Source: Streptomyces venezuelae (lineage in GTDB: Bacteria > Actinomycetota > Actinomycetes > Streptomycetales > Streptomycetaceae). From it: a DNA stretch of 64,000 bases. Of this stretch, positions 26,901-35,496 are shown piece by piece. Within the stretch, counting starts at the first letter, position 1. Each line of letters starts with the position of its first letter. The stretch covers positions 5,232,001 to 5,296,000 of the forward strand of contig NZ_CP029193.1 of the NCBI RefSeq assembly GCF_008642355.1. The letters run 5' to 3'. Under the pieces are notes generated by a model. That model saw nothing but the letters and a program-made list of their open reading frames with translations. It was not told the DNA's origin and made no database searches. The position numbers and the translations under genes are program-made.

Positions 26901-27908
26901 GCCCCCGAAGAAGCCGCCGAGCTGGGTGGCCGTGCGGTTGACTCCGGCCGTGAACTCCGGGAGGAGCTCGTCGACCATCTCGCGAATGGGCTGAGCGGCC
27001 TTGTCCCAGAAGTTCTTGCTGATGGAGTCCTGGAGCTTCGACAGGGCTTCCTTGACTTCAGGGACGACCTTGTTGAAGTCCTTCAGGGCGGCGAACGTGA
27101 CGCCCAGGCCGACCGCGAAGCCGCCGAAGAGGCCGGGCAGAAGCGCGGCTGCGGGCCCGATCTGCGCGAGGCTCGCCGCCAGGGCGAAGAGGTTGCTCGT
27201 CCCGGCGATGGCGATGCCCGTCAGACCAGCGATGGCCGAGGCCAGAGAGCCGATGACCGGAACCGACTTGTCGAGGTTCTTGAGGATGTTGCCGAACTTC
27301 TCGAACAGGTTGTTCAGCACGCGGATGCCGGACAGGGCCGCGAGCGAGGCGGCGACCTTCGCGACCGCCGCGTTGTTCAGCTTCGGAAGGATCGAGACCG
27401 TGCGGGGCCGAGTCAGGTAGGCGAGGCGCGTGGAGACGGCGGCCGAGGCGCCGGTAGGCCAGTTCAGCTCTACGTCGACCTTGACCGGGGAGATACGTTT
27501 CACCCAGTCGTCGATGTCGCGCTTGGTCTTGTCCGCCGACTGCTGGTCGAGCTGGAGCTCGACCTTGCCCGTGGCCTTGAGGTCGTCGACCTCGAACGAC
27601 ACCTTGCGGTTGTTGGCCTTGTTCTGGAGCTCACGCCGCGCGTTGTCAACAGCCGTGGCTATACCGTGCGTTGCGATGGTCGTGTAGAAGCGGATCTTGC
27701 GGGCGTCCGTCGTCTTGTTGTGACGGTTGATGTCCCGCACCGCTTCCAGCGCGCCCGTCTGGGCGCCCCTGGCGTCGACCTTCGTGCCGATCGTGATCTT
27801 GAGCTGCTGCTCGATCTTTTCGAGCTGCCTCTTCGCCTGCTCCTTGAAGTCGGATGTGTCAGGCAGGACGCGCACAGACACGCGCCCGATGACCTGCCCG
27901 GCGGGCAT
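23925..27908 (-). CDS. tape measure protein
   Basis: The longest gene in the prophage (1327 residues), which fixes tail length and is ejected with the DNA. It has an N-terminal coiled-coil region, several hydrophobic stretches in the middle (LVAGLAPILPLVAEAFTAIV, AFATMLGPLLAAALIPLS), tandem Trp-containing repeats (GGWGAIKSFFIGIWNAIRGG, SGWNAVKSFFSDAWAAIKS) and a coiled C-terminus. It directly follows the frameshifted chaperone pair, as in most siphophages. The opposite strand is also open over 3 kb because of GC bias and is not a gene. Confidence 0.93.
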   Translation of the reverse strand: MPAGQVIGRVSVRVLPDTSDFKEQAKRQLEKIEQQLKITIGTKVDARGAQTGALEAVRDINRHNKTTDARKIRFYTTIATHGIATAVDNARRELQNKANNRKVSFEVDDLKATGKVELQLDQQSADKTKRDIDDWVKRISPVKVDVELNWPTGASAAVSTRLAYLTRPRTVSILPKLNNAAVAKVAASLAALSGIRVLNNLFEKFGNILKNLDKSVPVIGSLASAIAGLTGIAIAGTSNLFALAASLAQIGPAAALLPGLFGGFAVGLGVTFAALKDFNKVVPEVKEALSKLQDSISKNFWDKAAQPIREMVDELLPEFTAGVNRTATQLGGFFGGLATSLKGALNPALNQMFVDLSKSIEIATTGTDAFANIIATLGKVGTSYLPSLAQWFVDLSQRFSDFLSRKGENGIKAEIDEGIAALKDLGGILSNTYGILSGIARAATEAGGTSLSTLNKSLQAIHATVDSEGFQNGLTNVFAAAHAAMQQIATVSGPAVENFFITFGHLLTALLPQVGAIIGQALAAVADALAQPEVFNGVLALFNGIQNAVGALAPAMAPLGQAFGALMEVIGAFATMLGPLLAAALIPLSNAFAQLAPMIIPIISLLGGALTGAIQQLAPLVMQLVPVVGQMLNAAFTALGAILPPVAELFMTIMSAVAPLVAQLVAGLAPILPLVAEAFTAIVTAVTPVVDLLLQLVSAVITPLIPLFEYIVAACLPPLTEAFQRVSEALQPFLQALIQVVNFIMPILVPALQFVADFLIGSLAMALDGIVDVITGVLDVIMGVWNVFAGVFTGDWSRAWEGVKQIFSGIWDIIVGAFKVIINVGIFGVLKKGMGLIKAVWTGGWGAIKSFFIGIWNAIRGGLGVAWTAIRGYIDDGLRNVRSIWSSGWNAVKSFFSDAWAAIKSKAVEGAKALWQAVKDGVTQSIKFVKELPGKAKSALSNLGSTLVNAGKELIKGLIKGITSMFGGVKETLGNLTSKFKDWKGPLPKDKILLYDAGRAIIKGLIRGLESQYDNVKKSLNDLTAKIPKNASKGLKARVNADRTQLLKLLAQWDGVGTKLKAARDKLDKLREEASNYAEQVARKVIDTGDVTKVEDTSFTGITAALTKAIEQAKRFATALDKLKKLGLNKETFDQIASAGPDAGLAAAESIAGAGADGIKELNKLQAELEKYANKAGSTASNALYEAGVHAAEGIVKGLQAQQGAIEKLMLKISDSMVKAIKKSLGIHSPSRVFAKLGGFVGRGFANGIESESGRVAKAVDAITAKPSRSDYASAARSVSAAVNGGLEGHTGSTVTKVLNYYAAPGSSISAEEDLFAAANRARMVGW

Positions 27909-27911
27909 GGG

Positions 27912-28621
27912 CTACCTCCCGGCGAACCGCTTGTAGATCTCGGCCACCGAGGCGGGCCGCTTGCCGGCCTTCTTCTTGGCCTTCGGCTTCGGGCGCGGGT
28001 ACTCGGGGATCTTCGGCGCCTTGCCCTTGCCCCACTGGCCCGTGGCCCTGGTGTTGGTGTTGAGCGCGTCGAACAGGTCGGCTGCCATGTGGCGGTCCTG
28101 GCCCCAGCCGAAGAACTCCCTGCCGCCCGACGCGAGGGCGACGGTCAGGGACGTGTCGGGAAGCCTCTGCAAGAGCGAGAGGACCAGGGACGGGGAGGGC
28201 CCGCGGCCTGCGATCACGTCGGCGAGATCCACGCCGTAGTAGAAGCGCAGGTCGGGATACAGCCCCTCCCCGTACTGGTCGATCAGCCCTGCGAGGCCGA
28301 GGCTTCCCCCGCCTGGGTGCCCTCGCCGTACCGGTCGAAGATCTCCGCGAGGACCGCGAGGTCGCCGTTGACCGCCTTGAGCAGCCGATCGGCCGCCTTC
28401 GTGTGCTCGGCCACCAGGCGGATCGCCTCGGAGAGAAGCTCCTCCTGATCGGCGCCGTCGTCACCGAGCCGTTCCTGAAGCGCGGTGAGCTCGTTCCGCG
28501 CGGTCTTGGTCAGGCGCAGCGGGTTGAGCAGGCGGACGGTCTCGCCGCCGAGCTCGATGTCAGTGCTGCCGTACTTGGCCTCTGCGGCGTTGCGGATGTC
28601 GTCGAGGGAGTAAGAAGCCAT
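27912..28621 (-). CDS. tail assembly chaperone, long frameshifted form (GT)
   Basis: The short chaperone frame ends at 28283, but the -1 frame carries on into good coding sequence: GLIDQYGEGLYPDLRFYYGV, VDLADVIAGRG, then a basic tail (PRPKPKAKKKAGKRP) that ends at 27912. No proper start precedes this part; it is reached by -1 slippage at GGGGGAA (minus strand of 28305-28311). This G/GT arrangement upstream of the tape measure is conserved in siphophages, where the ratio of products controls tail assembly. Confidence 0.8.
28283..28621 (-). CDS. tail assembly chaperone, short form (G)
   Basis: A 112-residue helical protein starting MASYSLDDIRNAAEAKYGS, which ends at the UGA reached without slippage. 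It sits between the major tail protein and the tape measure, the standard chaperone location. ATG at 28621 is preceded by a purine-rich site. Confidence 0.8.
   Translation of the reverse strand: MASYSLDDIRNAAEAKYGSTDIELGGETVRLLNPLRLTKTARNELTALQERLGDDGADQEELLSEAIRLVAEHTKAADRLLKAVNGDLAVLAEIFDRYGEGTQAGEASASQG
28305..28311 (-). other. -1 ribosomal frameshift site of the tail chaperone
   Basis: On the minus strand the heptamer is G GGG GAA (zero frame GCG GGG GAA GCC). Slippage by one base joins QAGE to SLGLAGLIDQY and opens the GT extension. It lies just before the G-form stop. Confidence 0.65.
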
Positions 28622-28725
28622 GGGGGTGCGGACCTCCAGAATTGAACGAGAAAGGGGGAGGCGGACCGAAGAGAGGGAAGGGCCCGGCGCGAGCGGGTCC
28701 GCAGCGCTCACGCCGGGACGAGGGG

Positions 28726-29478
28726 TTAGGCGCCCGAGCCGGGCGCCGTACCGGAGGCCCAGGCGGAGCCGGTCCAGTAGGCGTTGGAGTCGTCGCCGAG
28801 GGCGACGTACTGGCCGGAGGTCCAGGCCGTCAGCGGGCTCGCGGTGACGGTCGCCAGGGCAGCGAGGTTCGCGGGGGCGACAGATCCGTCCGGGGTGAAG
28901 GAGCCCGGCGTGCCAGCGGTCGCGCCAGTGGCGACGGTGCCGCCCAGGGGCGTCACGGCGTAGGTCCAGGTGTTGTTGCCGTAGACCATCGGCTTGACGC
29001 CGAGCGGGAGGCCGGCGAGGGACTCCGTGTCGGCAATCGCCATGTCGTCGGCCCTGTAGATCTCGGCCTTCGGGGCGTAGAAGCCGAAGTGGTTCTCGCC
29101 GTCCACGAACACCGCGAGGAAGGCCGCCTGTGTCGGCTGCGGGTCGGCCGGGACGCCGATCGTGCCGTCCGGCAGGGTCGGGGCGTTGGCGCCGAAGTAG
29201 AGCTTCAGCGCGGCCTTGTCGAACTGCTGCAAGGTCAGCGCCATCGTCTCCGTGCGGGCGCTGTACTTCGTGCGGAGGGTCTTGTTCTGGAGGCTGCCGA
29301 TCGTGGTGGCTTCGCCACCTTCGGAGGTGATGCCGAAGACATCCTCCAGGGAGGTGTGGCCGACCGGCTCCCACGGTGAAGTGGGGACGAGGAGATCGTC
29401 AGGCATCGGCGTACCGACGGGGGCCGTCAGGTAGTTGCCGGAGCCGACGACGAGAGTTGCAAGGTCGTTGAGCGCCAA
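28726..29478 (-). CDS. major tail (tube) protein
   Basis: A 250-residue protein starting at the TTG at 29478 (LALNDLATLVVGSGNYLTAP), with AAGGAA upstream; a longer frame would run through the terminator. The N-terminal domain resembles siphovirus tail-tube subunits, and the last 70 residues (LTAWTSGQYVALGDDSNAYW) look like a separate surface Ig- or carbohydrate-binding-like add-on. It lies between the tail completion gene and the chaperones. Confidence 0.82.
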   Translation of the reverse strand: MALNDLATLVVGSGNYLTAPVGTPMPDDLLVPTSPWEPVGHTSLEDVFGITSEGGEATTIGSLQNKTLRTKYSARTETMALTLQQFDKAALKLYFGANAPTLPDGTIGVPADPQPTQAAFLAVFVDGENHFGFYAPKAEIYRADDMAIADTESLAGLPLGVKPMVYGNNTWTYAVTPLGGTVATGATAGTPGSFTPDGSVAPANLAALATVTASPLTAWTSGQYVALGDDSNAYWTGSAWASGTAPGSGA

Positions 29479-29503
29479 GAAGAAACGTTCCTTCGTGCGG
29501 GCA

Positions 29504-29538
29504 TAAAAAAGGGCCCGCACCCCGGAAGGGGTCGGGCC
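29504..29538 (-). terminator. terminator-like hairpin before the major tail gene
   Basis: On the minus strand GGCCCG-CCCC-TTCC-GGGG-GCGGGCC folds into a strong stem followed by CTTTTTT. It would reduce readthrough from head genes into the tail genes. Confidence 0.75.
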
Positions 29539-29553
29539 TTTCGTCTGCTGTGC

Positions 29554-30054
29554 TTAGTGGGGAAGGGGGTAAGGGCGCTTCCGCGGCTTGCGGATACGGA
29601 TGTCGTAAATCGACTCGTAGCGCCACACGCCCGTGGGCAGGTCCGCGTACTGCACGGGGCCGGTCGCGGTCGCCCAGTCCGAGGCCCGGCGTGGGGAAGA
29701 GTTCATGTCGACTCGGGTGATGTGGCCCCGGCCGGGAACGACTTCGTTGTTGAGCCAGGCGTCCCGCAGCACGACACGGACGGCCTCGGACAAGATCGCC
29801 GAGTCCTCATCACCGTTGGGGTCAGCCGCGAAGCAGTTGATCACCACGCGGGCGGCGTCGGTGAAACGGGCGTCACCGTCCCACGCGCCGAAGCTGGGGT
29901 CTCGGCGGACCAGGACGAGCGGAAACGTCTCATGCTGGTCGACGAGCGACTTGACCCGGATGCCCGGCAGGCCCTTGCGGAGGACGACGAGCAAGAGGTC
30001 TTCGACGGGGCTGAGTTCGGCGATGGCCTTGATGTGGTCAGGAATGCCGGCCAC
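29554..30054 (-). CDS. tail terminator/completion-like protein
   Basis: A 166-residue protein beginning at a GTG that overlaps the previous stop (TAGTG). It contains TFPLVLVRRDPSFGAWDGDA and AARVVINCFAADPNG, consistent with the minor tail/tail terminator proteins encoded just before the tail tube gene. Assignment is mainly by position and fold impression. Confidence 0.65.
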   Translation of the reverse strand: MAGIPDHIKAIAELSPVEDLLLVVLRKGLPGIRVKSLVDQHETFPLVLVRRDPSFGAWDGDARFTDAARVVINCFAADPNGDEDSAILSEAVRVVLRDAWLNNEVVPGRGHITRVDMNSSPRRASDWATATGPVQYADLPTGVWRYESIYDIRIRKPRKRPYPLPH

Positions 30055-30422
30055 TAGTCGACCCTCACCTTGCCCTTCCGCTTCTTGGGCAGGCCCGAGG
30101 CGGTGGCGAGGACGTAGAGGCCGTCCGTCGCGGGGACCTCGACTTCGTACTCGTTGCCGTCCCTGTCCTCGCGGGTCACGGTGTACGCCTTGCGGCCGTA
30201 CTCGATGCTCAGGGCCGCCTTCTGGCCCGCGTCGTCGGAGAGGACCACGTACTTGTCGATGCGGCCTTCCTCGACCTCGATCCGCGAGTGCCAGTCGACG
30301 TGGTGCTGGGCAAGGATCTCTTCGGCCTTCACCGCGATCTCGAACGTGACCCGCTCCAGCTCGTCTTGCACGTCCTGGTGCCGGGCGAGGACCCGGTTCG
30401 TCTTCTCGTACATGTAAGCCAT
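30054..30422 (-). CDS. DUF5403-like head-tail joining protein
   Basis: A 122-residue protein starting MAYMYEKTNRVLARHQDVQD, then HHVDWHSRIEVEEGRIDKYV and ALSIEYGRKAYTV, resembling the DUF5403 proteins of actinophages (HK97 gp10-like neck proteins). TGATG overlap with its upstream neighbour in the head-tail connector cluster. Confidence 0.7.
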   Translation of the reverse strand: MAYMYEKTNRVLARHQDVQDELERVTFEIAVKAEEILAQHHVDWHSRIEVEEGRIDKYVVLSDDAGQKAALSIEYGRKAYTVTREDRDGNEYEVEVPATDGLYVLATASGLPKKRKGKVRVD

Positions 30423-30757
30423 CAGGGCCGCTCCCGGATATCGATGCTCCAGTGCCGGGTACGACGGTCGCCGTGGTGGTAAGCGGGAGGGGACACGATG
30501 TCCCACTCCCGGCCGTTGTACTCCACGCGCGACCACAGGGAGACGCCCTCAAGATGGGCGTCGACCACCATCCGGGTCACGTTGATCTGCTGCTGACCGG
30601 GGACTTCCGCCTTCGAGGAGCGCTGCGGGATGAAGGCGGCGCGTACCTCGATGGGGCCTTCGGGGTCGGCCACGATGACGGTGTTGCCCCGGTTGTCGAC
30701 CACCTCGACCGTTCGCCAGACGCGCGCCTTCTGGCCGCGCCTCCGCTGGACGCTCAC
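30422..30757 (-). CDS. head closure/stopper-like protein
   Basis: A 111-residue beta-rich protein (RTVEVVDNRGNTVIVADPEG, WSRVEYNGREWDIVSPPAYH), the type found as head-tail stopper between the connector and neck genes. ATGA overlap upstream. Confidence 0.65.
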   Translation of the reverse strand: MSVQRRRGQKARVWRTVEVVDNRGNTVIVADPEGPIEVRAAFIPQRSSKAEVPGQQQINVTRMVVDAHLEGVSLWSRVEYNGREWDIVSPPAYHHGDRRTRHWSIDIRERP

Positions 30758-31212
30758 CAGGGCCCCACCTCATCCGGGAACAGAGGGAAGGGGGCGGCGG
30801 TCGAGTAGTCGACCGGCACGTAACCGGGGCCCGTGCGGGCCTTGGAGCCCCAGGCGACGACGGGCACACTGGCCAGCCCTGCGCGGTTCCCGGCGAGGTT
30901 CTCCAGGAGGCGGATCTCCTCGCGGGTGAAGTACACCGACCCGGCGTCGCGGCCGTGGGCGTCCGACCAGGCAAGCGTCTCGTCACCGGCCCTCGACTGC
31001 GTGTAGCCGTTCGGGTTGCGCATGTACCTCGCCGCGGACTTCAGCACGAGCGTGCGCACCAGCCGGGGGGCCGAGTCCTCGGGCCAGTCGCGGCCGTAGG
31101 TAGCCGCCAGGTCCGACGCGTCATCCAACGCCGTTACTGCGATGCGGAGTTCGTCTTCATCGGGCTCCCAATCCAGGCGGCCCTTCAGCTCGTCCAGCGT
31201 CGCGTACGCCAC
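30754..31212 (-). CDS. head-tail connector protein (gp6-like adaptor)
   Basis: A 152-residue protein starting at GTG 31212 behind AAGGAGG. YATLDELKGRLDWEPDEDEL and the helical middle (LVRTLVLKSAARYMRNPNG) match the plan of phage adaptor proteins that dock below the portal. It follows the capsid gene, as usual. Confidence 0.72.
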   Translation of the reverse strand: MAYATLDELKGRLDWEPDEDELRIAVTALDDASDLAATYGRDWPEDSAPRLVRTLVLKSAARYMRNPNGYTQSRAGDETLAWSDAHGRDAGSVYFTREEIRLLENLAGNRAGLASVPVVAWGSKARTGPGYVPVDYSTAAPFPLFPDEVGPW

Positions 31213-31283
31213 GCGTCGACCTCCTTTCGGGCAGGCCAAGCAGGGGCCGGCGCGTGTGGCACCGGCCCCTACGAGGCGGGGGA

Positions 31284-32345
31284 TCAGGCGTTGGCGGGAT
31301 CGGCCTCCGGCTTCACGCCGGTCGGGGTCCAAACCTTCGCGTCGGAGACGCCGGTGATCTTCGCCAGCTCGGAGGCGGCCTCGGGATAGTCGCTCTTGCC
31401 ATCGAGCTGGAGCTTGATGCCGCGCACGAAGTGCTCGCCGGTCGAGATGATCTCCTTCTCGTTGGCCGCGTCCCAGCCGACGAGGATGTCCGTCACGCTG
31501 CGGAAGCCCGCGTACGTGTTCACGACGGAACGGTCCTGCATGTACAGCGGGTCGTAGTCGCGGACCCAGCGGAGCGCGATGTTCTCGAAGCTCGTGGTCG
31601 CGCCGTACGGAACCGACTGCGGGACGCTCGGGGCGCCGGACAGGAAGATGAACGCCGAGGACGCGAACGCGTAGGCGCTGTCAGCCGGAATGGTCTGGTC
31701 GACCACGATCCGGAAGCCGAACCGTTCGCCGATCGAGGCAGTGCGGAGCGCGGACTCGGCCTCGCTGTCGCCGACGTTCTGGGCCAGGTTCAGCTTCTCG
31801 TCGGTGAGGAGCGCCGACTCGAATTCGGTACCGACGAGGAGGTATCGGCCCTCGCGCGGAGCGTGGAAAGCGTTCAGCACGCGCCTGGCTTCGATCAGCG
31901 CACCGCGAAGGTTCTGTCCAGCGTTGCCGATGGTGACGTTGTACGACTGGCCGGTCAGCGTGTTGACCGCCCGACGCTGAAGGCCACGGGCGATGGCCTT
32001 CGACTGGGGGCGCAGGAGCTTGGCCCAGTTGTCGATATCGAAATCGTTCTGCTCGTCGGTCAGCTTGACGGCGGAATACACGTTGCCGCCGAAGGTCACG
32101 GCGATCGTTCGTTCGCTGTACTCGTCGAACTGGATCGGCGCCGACCGGTCGTTCCGCCATGCGTAGTCGTGGAAGGGAAGAATTCCCTCGACCTTCATGG
32201 AGATGGTGTCATTCTCGGCACCCTTGAACGCGTCGACGCCCTGCTTCTGGAACAGGTTCGGAATGACGAGCTCCTGCTCCAGCATTCCGACGGCGGCGTT
32301 GACGAGCTTCTGGGGCTTTACAACCTGGTGCTGGACGGTGGGCAA
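31284..32345 (-). CDS. major capsid protein
   Basis: A 353-residue HK97-fold coat protein: an N-terminal arm (QVVKPQKLVNAAVGMLEQEL), an E-loop region with DTISMKVEGILPFHDYAW, and the P-domain/A-domain (VGTEFESALLTDEKL, PYGATTSFENIALRWVRDY). The TTG start has GGAGGT eight bases upstream. It lies directly after the scaffold gene. Confidence 0.88.
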   Translation of the reverse strand: MPTVQHQVVKPQKLVNAAVGMLEQELVIPNLFQKQGVDAFKGAENDTISMKVEGILPFHDYAWRNDRSAPIQFDEYSERTIAVTFGGNVYSAVKLTDEQNDFDIDNWAKLLRPQSKAIARGLQRRAVNTLTGQSYNVTIGNAGQNLRGALIEARRVLNAFHAPREGRYLLVGTEFESALLTDEKLNLAQNVGDSEAESALRTASIGERFGFRIVVDQTIPADSAYAFASSAFIFLSGAPSVPQSVPYGATTSFENIALRWVRDYDPLYMQDRSVVNTYAGFRSVTDILVGWDAANEKEIISTGEHFVRGIKLQLDGKSDYPEAASELAKITGVSDAKVWTPTGVKPEADPANA

Positions 32346-32367
32346 GTGGTGCTACCTCCGGGGGCAT

Positions 32368-32398
32368 TAAAAAACCCCCGGCCGGGCGGCACGGGGGT
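32368..32398 (-). terminator. terminator-like hairpin between scaffold and capsid
   Basis: CCCCCG and CGGGGG pair around an 11-base loop and are followed by six T on the minus strand. Being between scaffold and capsid genes it may tune their ratio or shield a capsid promoter. Confidence 0.7.
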
Positions 32399-32422
32399 TA
32401 GGGGAAACGTTTCTTCAAGGCG

Positions 32423-32926
32423 CTAAAAGCGCCGGGCGCGGCGAGCGAGCTTGCGCGGGTCCATCTCTTCGTCGGGGTCCTCGGACGGATCGAGGCCGCC
32501 GCCCAGGCCCTCGGGGACCTTCGGGGAGACGAGCGCCTGGAGGGCCTTCGCGTCGGCTTCCAGCTCCTCGGTCGTGCTGCCGCGCAGGCGGCCGGCGAGT
32601 TCCTCGGGGAGGTCGTACTTCCGGGCCACGGAGGCTACGACGAGCGTGTGCTCCAGCTCCGCGTTCCTTGCCTTCACCTCGGCAAGGGCGGTCTCGAACT
32701 CCTCCGGGCTCTTGGCCTCGGAGAGCTTGGTCTCGGCGTCTCGCAGCCGAGTGCGGTATCCGGCCGCCTCGTTGCGGACCTTGGCCAGCTCCTTGCGGGC
32801 CCAGTCGGGAAGCTCGTCTTCCTGCGCACTGGTCTTTTCCGCGGGCTGCTCGACCTCGCCCTTGGGCTGCTCGGTCTCGCCGCTCTGGGGCGCCGGGGTG
32901 GACGACTCGGGGGTCTCTTCGGGCAC
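32423..32926 (-). CDS. capsid scaffolding protein
   Basis: A 167-residue, highly charged and mostly coiled-coil protein: an acidic Pro/Glu-rich N-terminus, helices KELAKVRNEAAGYRTRLRDA and EFETALAEVKARNAELEHTL, and a basic C-terminal tail (DPRKLARRARRF) like the capsid-binding end of scaffolds. It lies immediately before the capsid gene. Confidence 0.8.
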   Translation of the reverse strand: MPEETPESSTPAPQSGETEQPKGEVEQPAEKTSAQEDELPDWARKELAKVRNEAAGYRTRLRDAETKLSEAKSPEEFETALAEVKARNAELEHTLVVASVARKYDLPEELAGRLRGSTTEELEADAKALQALVSPKVPEGLGGGLDPSEDPDEEMDPRKLARRARRF

Positions 32927-32929
32927 GGG

Positions 32930-34072
32930 TCACGCCTCCTGGGCTGTGGTCGTGGCTTGCCGCGCCGCCAGGGCTGCGGCCTTTTGCCGTTCGCGTTGCT
33001 TCTGGCGGATGAACCGCCGCCAGACGGTGAGGGCGCTCTTACCGGCGTGGCCCTTTGTGACCTCCGGCCACAGAGCCTCGTATTCACGGTTCAGCGCGAA
33101 GAGTTCGGATGCTCCGTACTGCTGTCGTGAGAAGACGGGCATCGCGTAGCAATGGCAGTTGTCGTGGAATTTGTCGCCGTCGTTGAACGTGGCGGATTCA
33201 CGGGACTTGTAGACCGGGCCTCGACTGATCAGCATTGCGCACCAGCCGCACGGGGTTCCCGTACGCGAAAGCCGGACGTACCCGAGTGCGCGCCGGTCGC
33301 GTTTCATGTGATTCCAGGTGGTTGATCGGCCGCCATTCATTGCGACGCGGGAAGCGGCGGCTGCCTGCTGGGCGCCGGCCTGCTGGTGTGCCTCGTCCCT
33401 CTGACGATCTGCATCACGGGCAGGCTGTTGGTCGTCGACCTGGGACACCCGCCGGTCGAGGTTCTGGGAGCCGAGCGCGTCGAGGACGACGCGGAGTTCG
33501 TCCTCCGCCTCACGCTCGATCCGCTCCTCTTCCTCGCGAAGCCCTTCGAGCTCCTCCACGAGGATGCGTTCCCAGTCCTCCGGCTCGTCGTCGAGCTCGG
33601 CCTCCACGTCGTCGGCCAAGGGCGCCGTCGACCCGTCAGAACTCGCGTCGTCCGGCTCTGTGGAGGGTGTGGGCGAGGCTTCCCCGCGCTCGGCGGTCGC
33701 GGCCTCGCCCACAGGGCGGGGGGCAGGGGGTGAGTACGTTCCCGCCAGGGCTGCGAACTCCCGGCGAAGGTCGCCGAGCGTCACGTGCGACGGCTCCGGG
33801 TGGTAGGGGTCGGCGACCGTCGTACCGGTCTGTAGAGCCCTCGCGAGCCTGTAGTAGGCCCGCGCCAGATCGCGCGACATGCGCCGCTTCGACATCACCA
33901 GCGTGATCGCCCGCCGCAGCCAGCTCGACGCCGTAGCCGCGCGCTGCGCGGCCGGGACCTCCGCCCACAAGGACAGGGCCTCGGCCGTGGTCTCGACGCC
34001 GATCTGCGTCAGGGCGACATGGAAGGCGGCCGACACCTGGTCGGCCTCTGCCTGACGCGCTGTGCTCGTCAC
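32930..34072 (-). CDS. MuF-like minor head protein
   Basis: A 380-residue protein encoded between portal and scaffold, as MuF-family morphogenesis proteins are. The C-terminal part shows their cysteine/histidine cluster: TPCGWCAMLISRGPVY and DKFHDNCHCYAMPVFS. A long acidic linker lies in the middle (residues 110-185). GTGA overlap with portal. Confidence 0.8.
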   Translation of the reverse strand: MTSTARQAEADQVSAAFHVALTQIGVETTAEALSLWAEVPAAQRAATASSWLRRAITLVMSKRRMSRDLARAYYRLARALQTGTTVADPYHPEPSHVTLGDLRREFAALAGTYSPPAPRPVGEAATAERGEASPTPSTEPDDASSDGSTAPLADDVEAELDDEPEDWERILVEELEGLREEEERIEREAEDELRVVLDALGSQNLDRRVSQVDDQQPARDADRQRDEAHQQAGAQQAAAASRVAMNGGRSTTWNHMKRDRRALGYVRLSRTGTPCGWCAMLISRGPVYKSRESATFNDGDKFHDNCHCYAMPVFSRQQYGASELFALNREYEALWPEVTKGHAGKSALTVWRRFIRQKQRERQKAAALAARQATTTAQEA

Positions 34073-35484
34073 GCGGCCTCCGGTACCGCTTCATCGGGAG
34101 TCGCGCGGGTGATTGCGGTGGAGAGCTGCCGTACCGAGTCCTCGTCCTCGGCGAGCTCCTCCCAGTCCTCGTATTCGGTCTGGGTGACGCCCGGAACGCG
34201 GCGCCATAGGCCCTTCGCCGGGATGCCGAGCTGCTCCTTGAGCTTGCCGAGCGCGTCGGCGGCCTGGGCGAGGGAGCGCGATTCCATGTCGCGCCAGATG
34301 ACTTCGCCCTTGTAGTCTTCCGAGCCGCTGCCGCCGGTCAATTCGGCGGCCAGTCGGAAAACTCTTTCCCAGGACTCGCCAAAGGCCGTACGGAATTCTG
34401 CAATCTTGCGGCTCAGAGCTGTTTCCGCTGCTAGGAGGGCCTCGGCGCTCAGGTTGGCTATCTGCCCAAGCAAATGGTGAGGCGGGGTCTGGCTGACGGC
34501 GGCGAGGTGCCTTATGGACATATCCACGCTGTCGATGAATCCGCCGAGCGGAGTTTCGTCCAGGCTCCCGAATTTGACATCCGGGTCCTCAGCGAACAAA
34601 AACCTGCGCGCATTGTGGTTGATCGGCAGCGGAATGGGGTTGCCGTTCTCGTCGAGAACGGGCTCCCCAGTCTCGGGGTCGCGCCGAATGGGCGGGGCCA
34701 TGCCGGTCGCCGTGCGCACCTTCACGGAGGCGTACGTCTGGGCCACCAGCAGATCGAAGATCGTCTGGTTGATGCGGTTCTGCAAGGCGATCATGGGCTC
34801 GATGACGCCGAGCGTCCGCCCCTCCAGATCCACCAGAGAGGCGAAGCGCGTGACCGGGCACTCCGAAGCGCCGTGGCGGCGCAGCCGCGCAACCGCGATC
34901 CCCTTCTCGTCGTCCAGGCCGCGGAACGTCACCGTGTACTCGTGCTGGGCATCCCACATGCGAGCCCGGCCGCGCGTATCGCCCGCAGGCCAGGCGGTCA
35001 CGGTCAGGGCGGCGTAGGGGGTGTCATCGTTCGCCGGGTCCTCGTACAGCGCGGCCGTACGAAGCGCGGACAGCCCCTTCGTCCGCACCTGGCCGGCACG
35101 ACCTCTCTCGGTGACCGTGAAGCTATGGCCGTACGTCAACGCGCCCCGGTAGATGGCGGCCTGGCGGGCGTCGAGCCGGGACCGCTGCCAGTGCTCCCAC
35201 TCGGGCGAGCTCGTCTCGACCGGAGCCGGGAGCCCGCCCGCAGGCTTCCCGGAACGGAAGCCGTCGACGTAGAGGGCCTGGGCCGGAGTCCCGACGAGCA
35301 GGGGCAGCCAGTTCGACACCGACCGGCGCGCGAGGAGCCGGTACTCGTCGTCAGCCTGGGGCGGCATGTACGGGTCGTCATGACGGCCGTGAAGGTAGTC
35401 GTCGATCCGCTTCAGGCGGTCGCCATCCCGGTTGAGGATGCCGAGGAGCTGCCGCGCGAGCGCGGCAGGCGACGTGTCGGTCAC
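34069..35484 (-). CDS. portal protein (SPP1 gp6-like)
   Basis: The 471-residue portal forms the dodecameric DNA channel at the capsid vertex. It includes RRSVSNWLPLLVGTPAQALY near the N-terminus, AALTVTAWPAGD, the stem region (NRINQTIFDLLVAQTYASVK) and HLLGQIANLSAEALLAAETA in the C-terminal helices, all typical of SPP1-type portals. A GGCTAACTTGAACC site followed directly by AGGAGG precedes the start. Confidence 0.88.
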   Translation of the reverse strand: MTDTSPAALARQLLGILNRDGDRLKRIDDYLHGRHDDPYMPPQADDEYRLLARRSVSNWLPLLVGTPAQALYVDGFRSGKPAGGLPAPVETSSPEWEHWQRSRLDARQAAIYRGALTYGHSFTVTERGRAGQVRTKGLSALRTAALYEDPANDDTPYAALTVTAWPAGDTRGRARMWDAQHEYTVTFRGLDDEKGIAVARLRRHGASECPVTRFASLVDLEGRTLGVIEPMIALQNRINQTIFDLLVAQTYASVKVRTATGMAPPIRRDPETGEPVLDENGNPIPLPINHNARRFLFAEDPDVKFGSLDETPLGGFIDSVDMSIRHLAAVSQTPPHHLLGQIANLSAEALLAAETALSRKIAEFRTAFGESWERVFRLAAELTGGSGSEDYKGEVIWRDMESRSLAQAADALGKLKEQLGIPAKGLWRRVPGVTQTEYEDWEELAEDEDSVRQLSTAITRATPDEAVPEAA

Positions 35485-35496
35485 GCGATACCTCCT

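Noticed and set aside
29390..29410. CTGACGATG on the minus strand as a ribozyme core
   Set aside because: It encodes MPDDL within the major tail gene and has no GAAA or paired stems around it.
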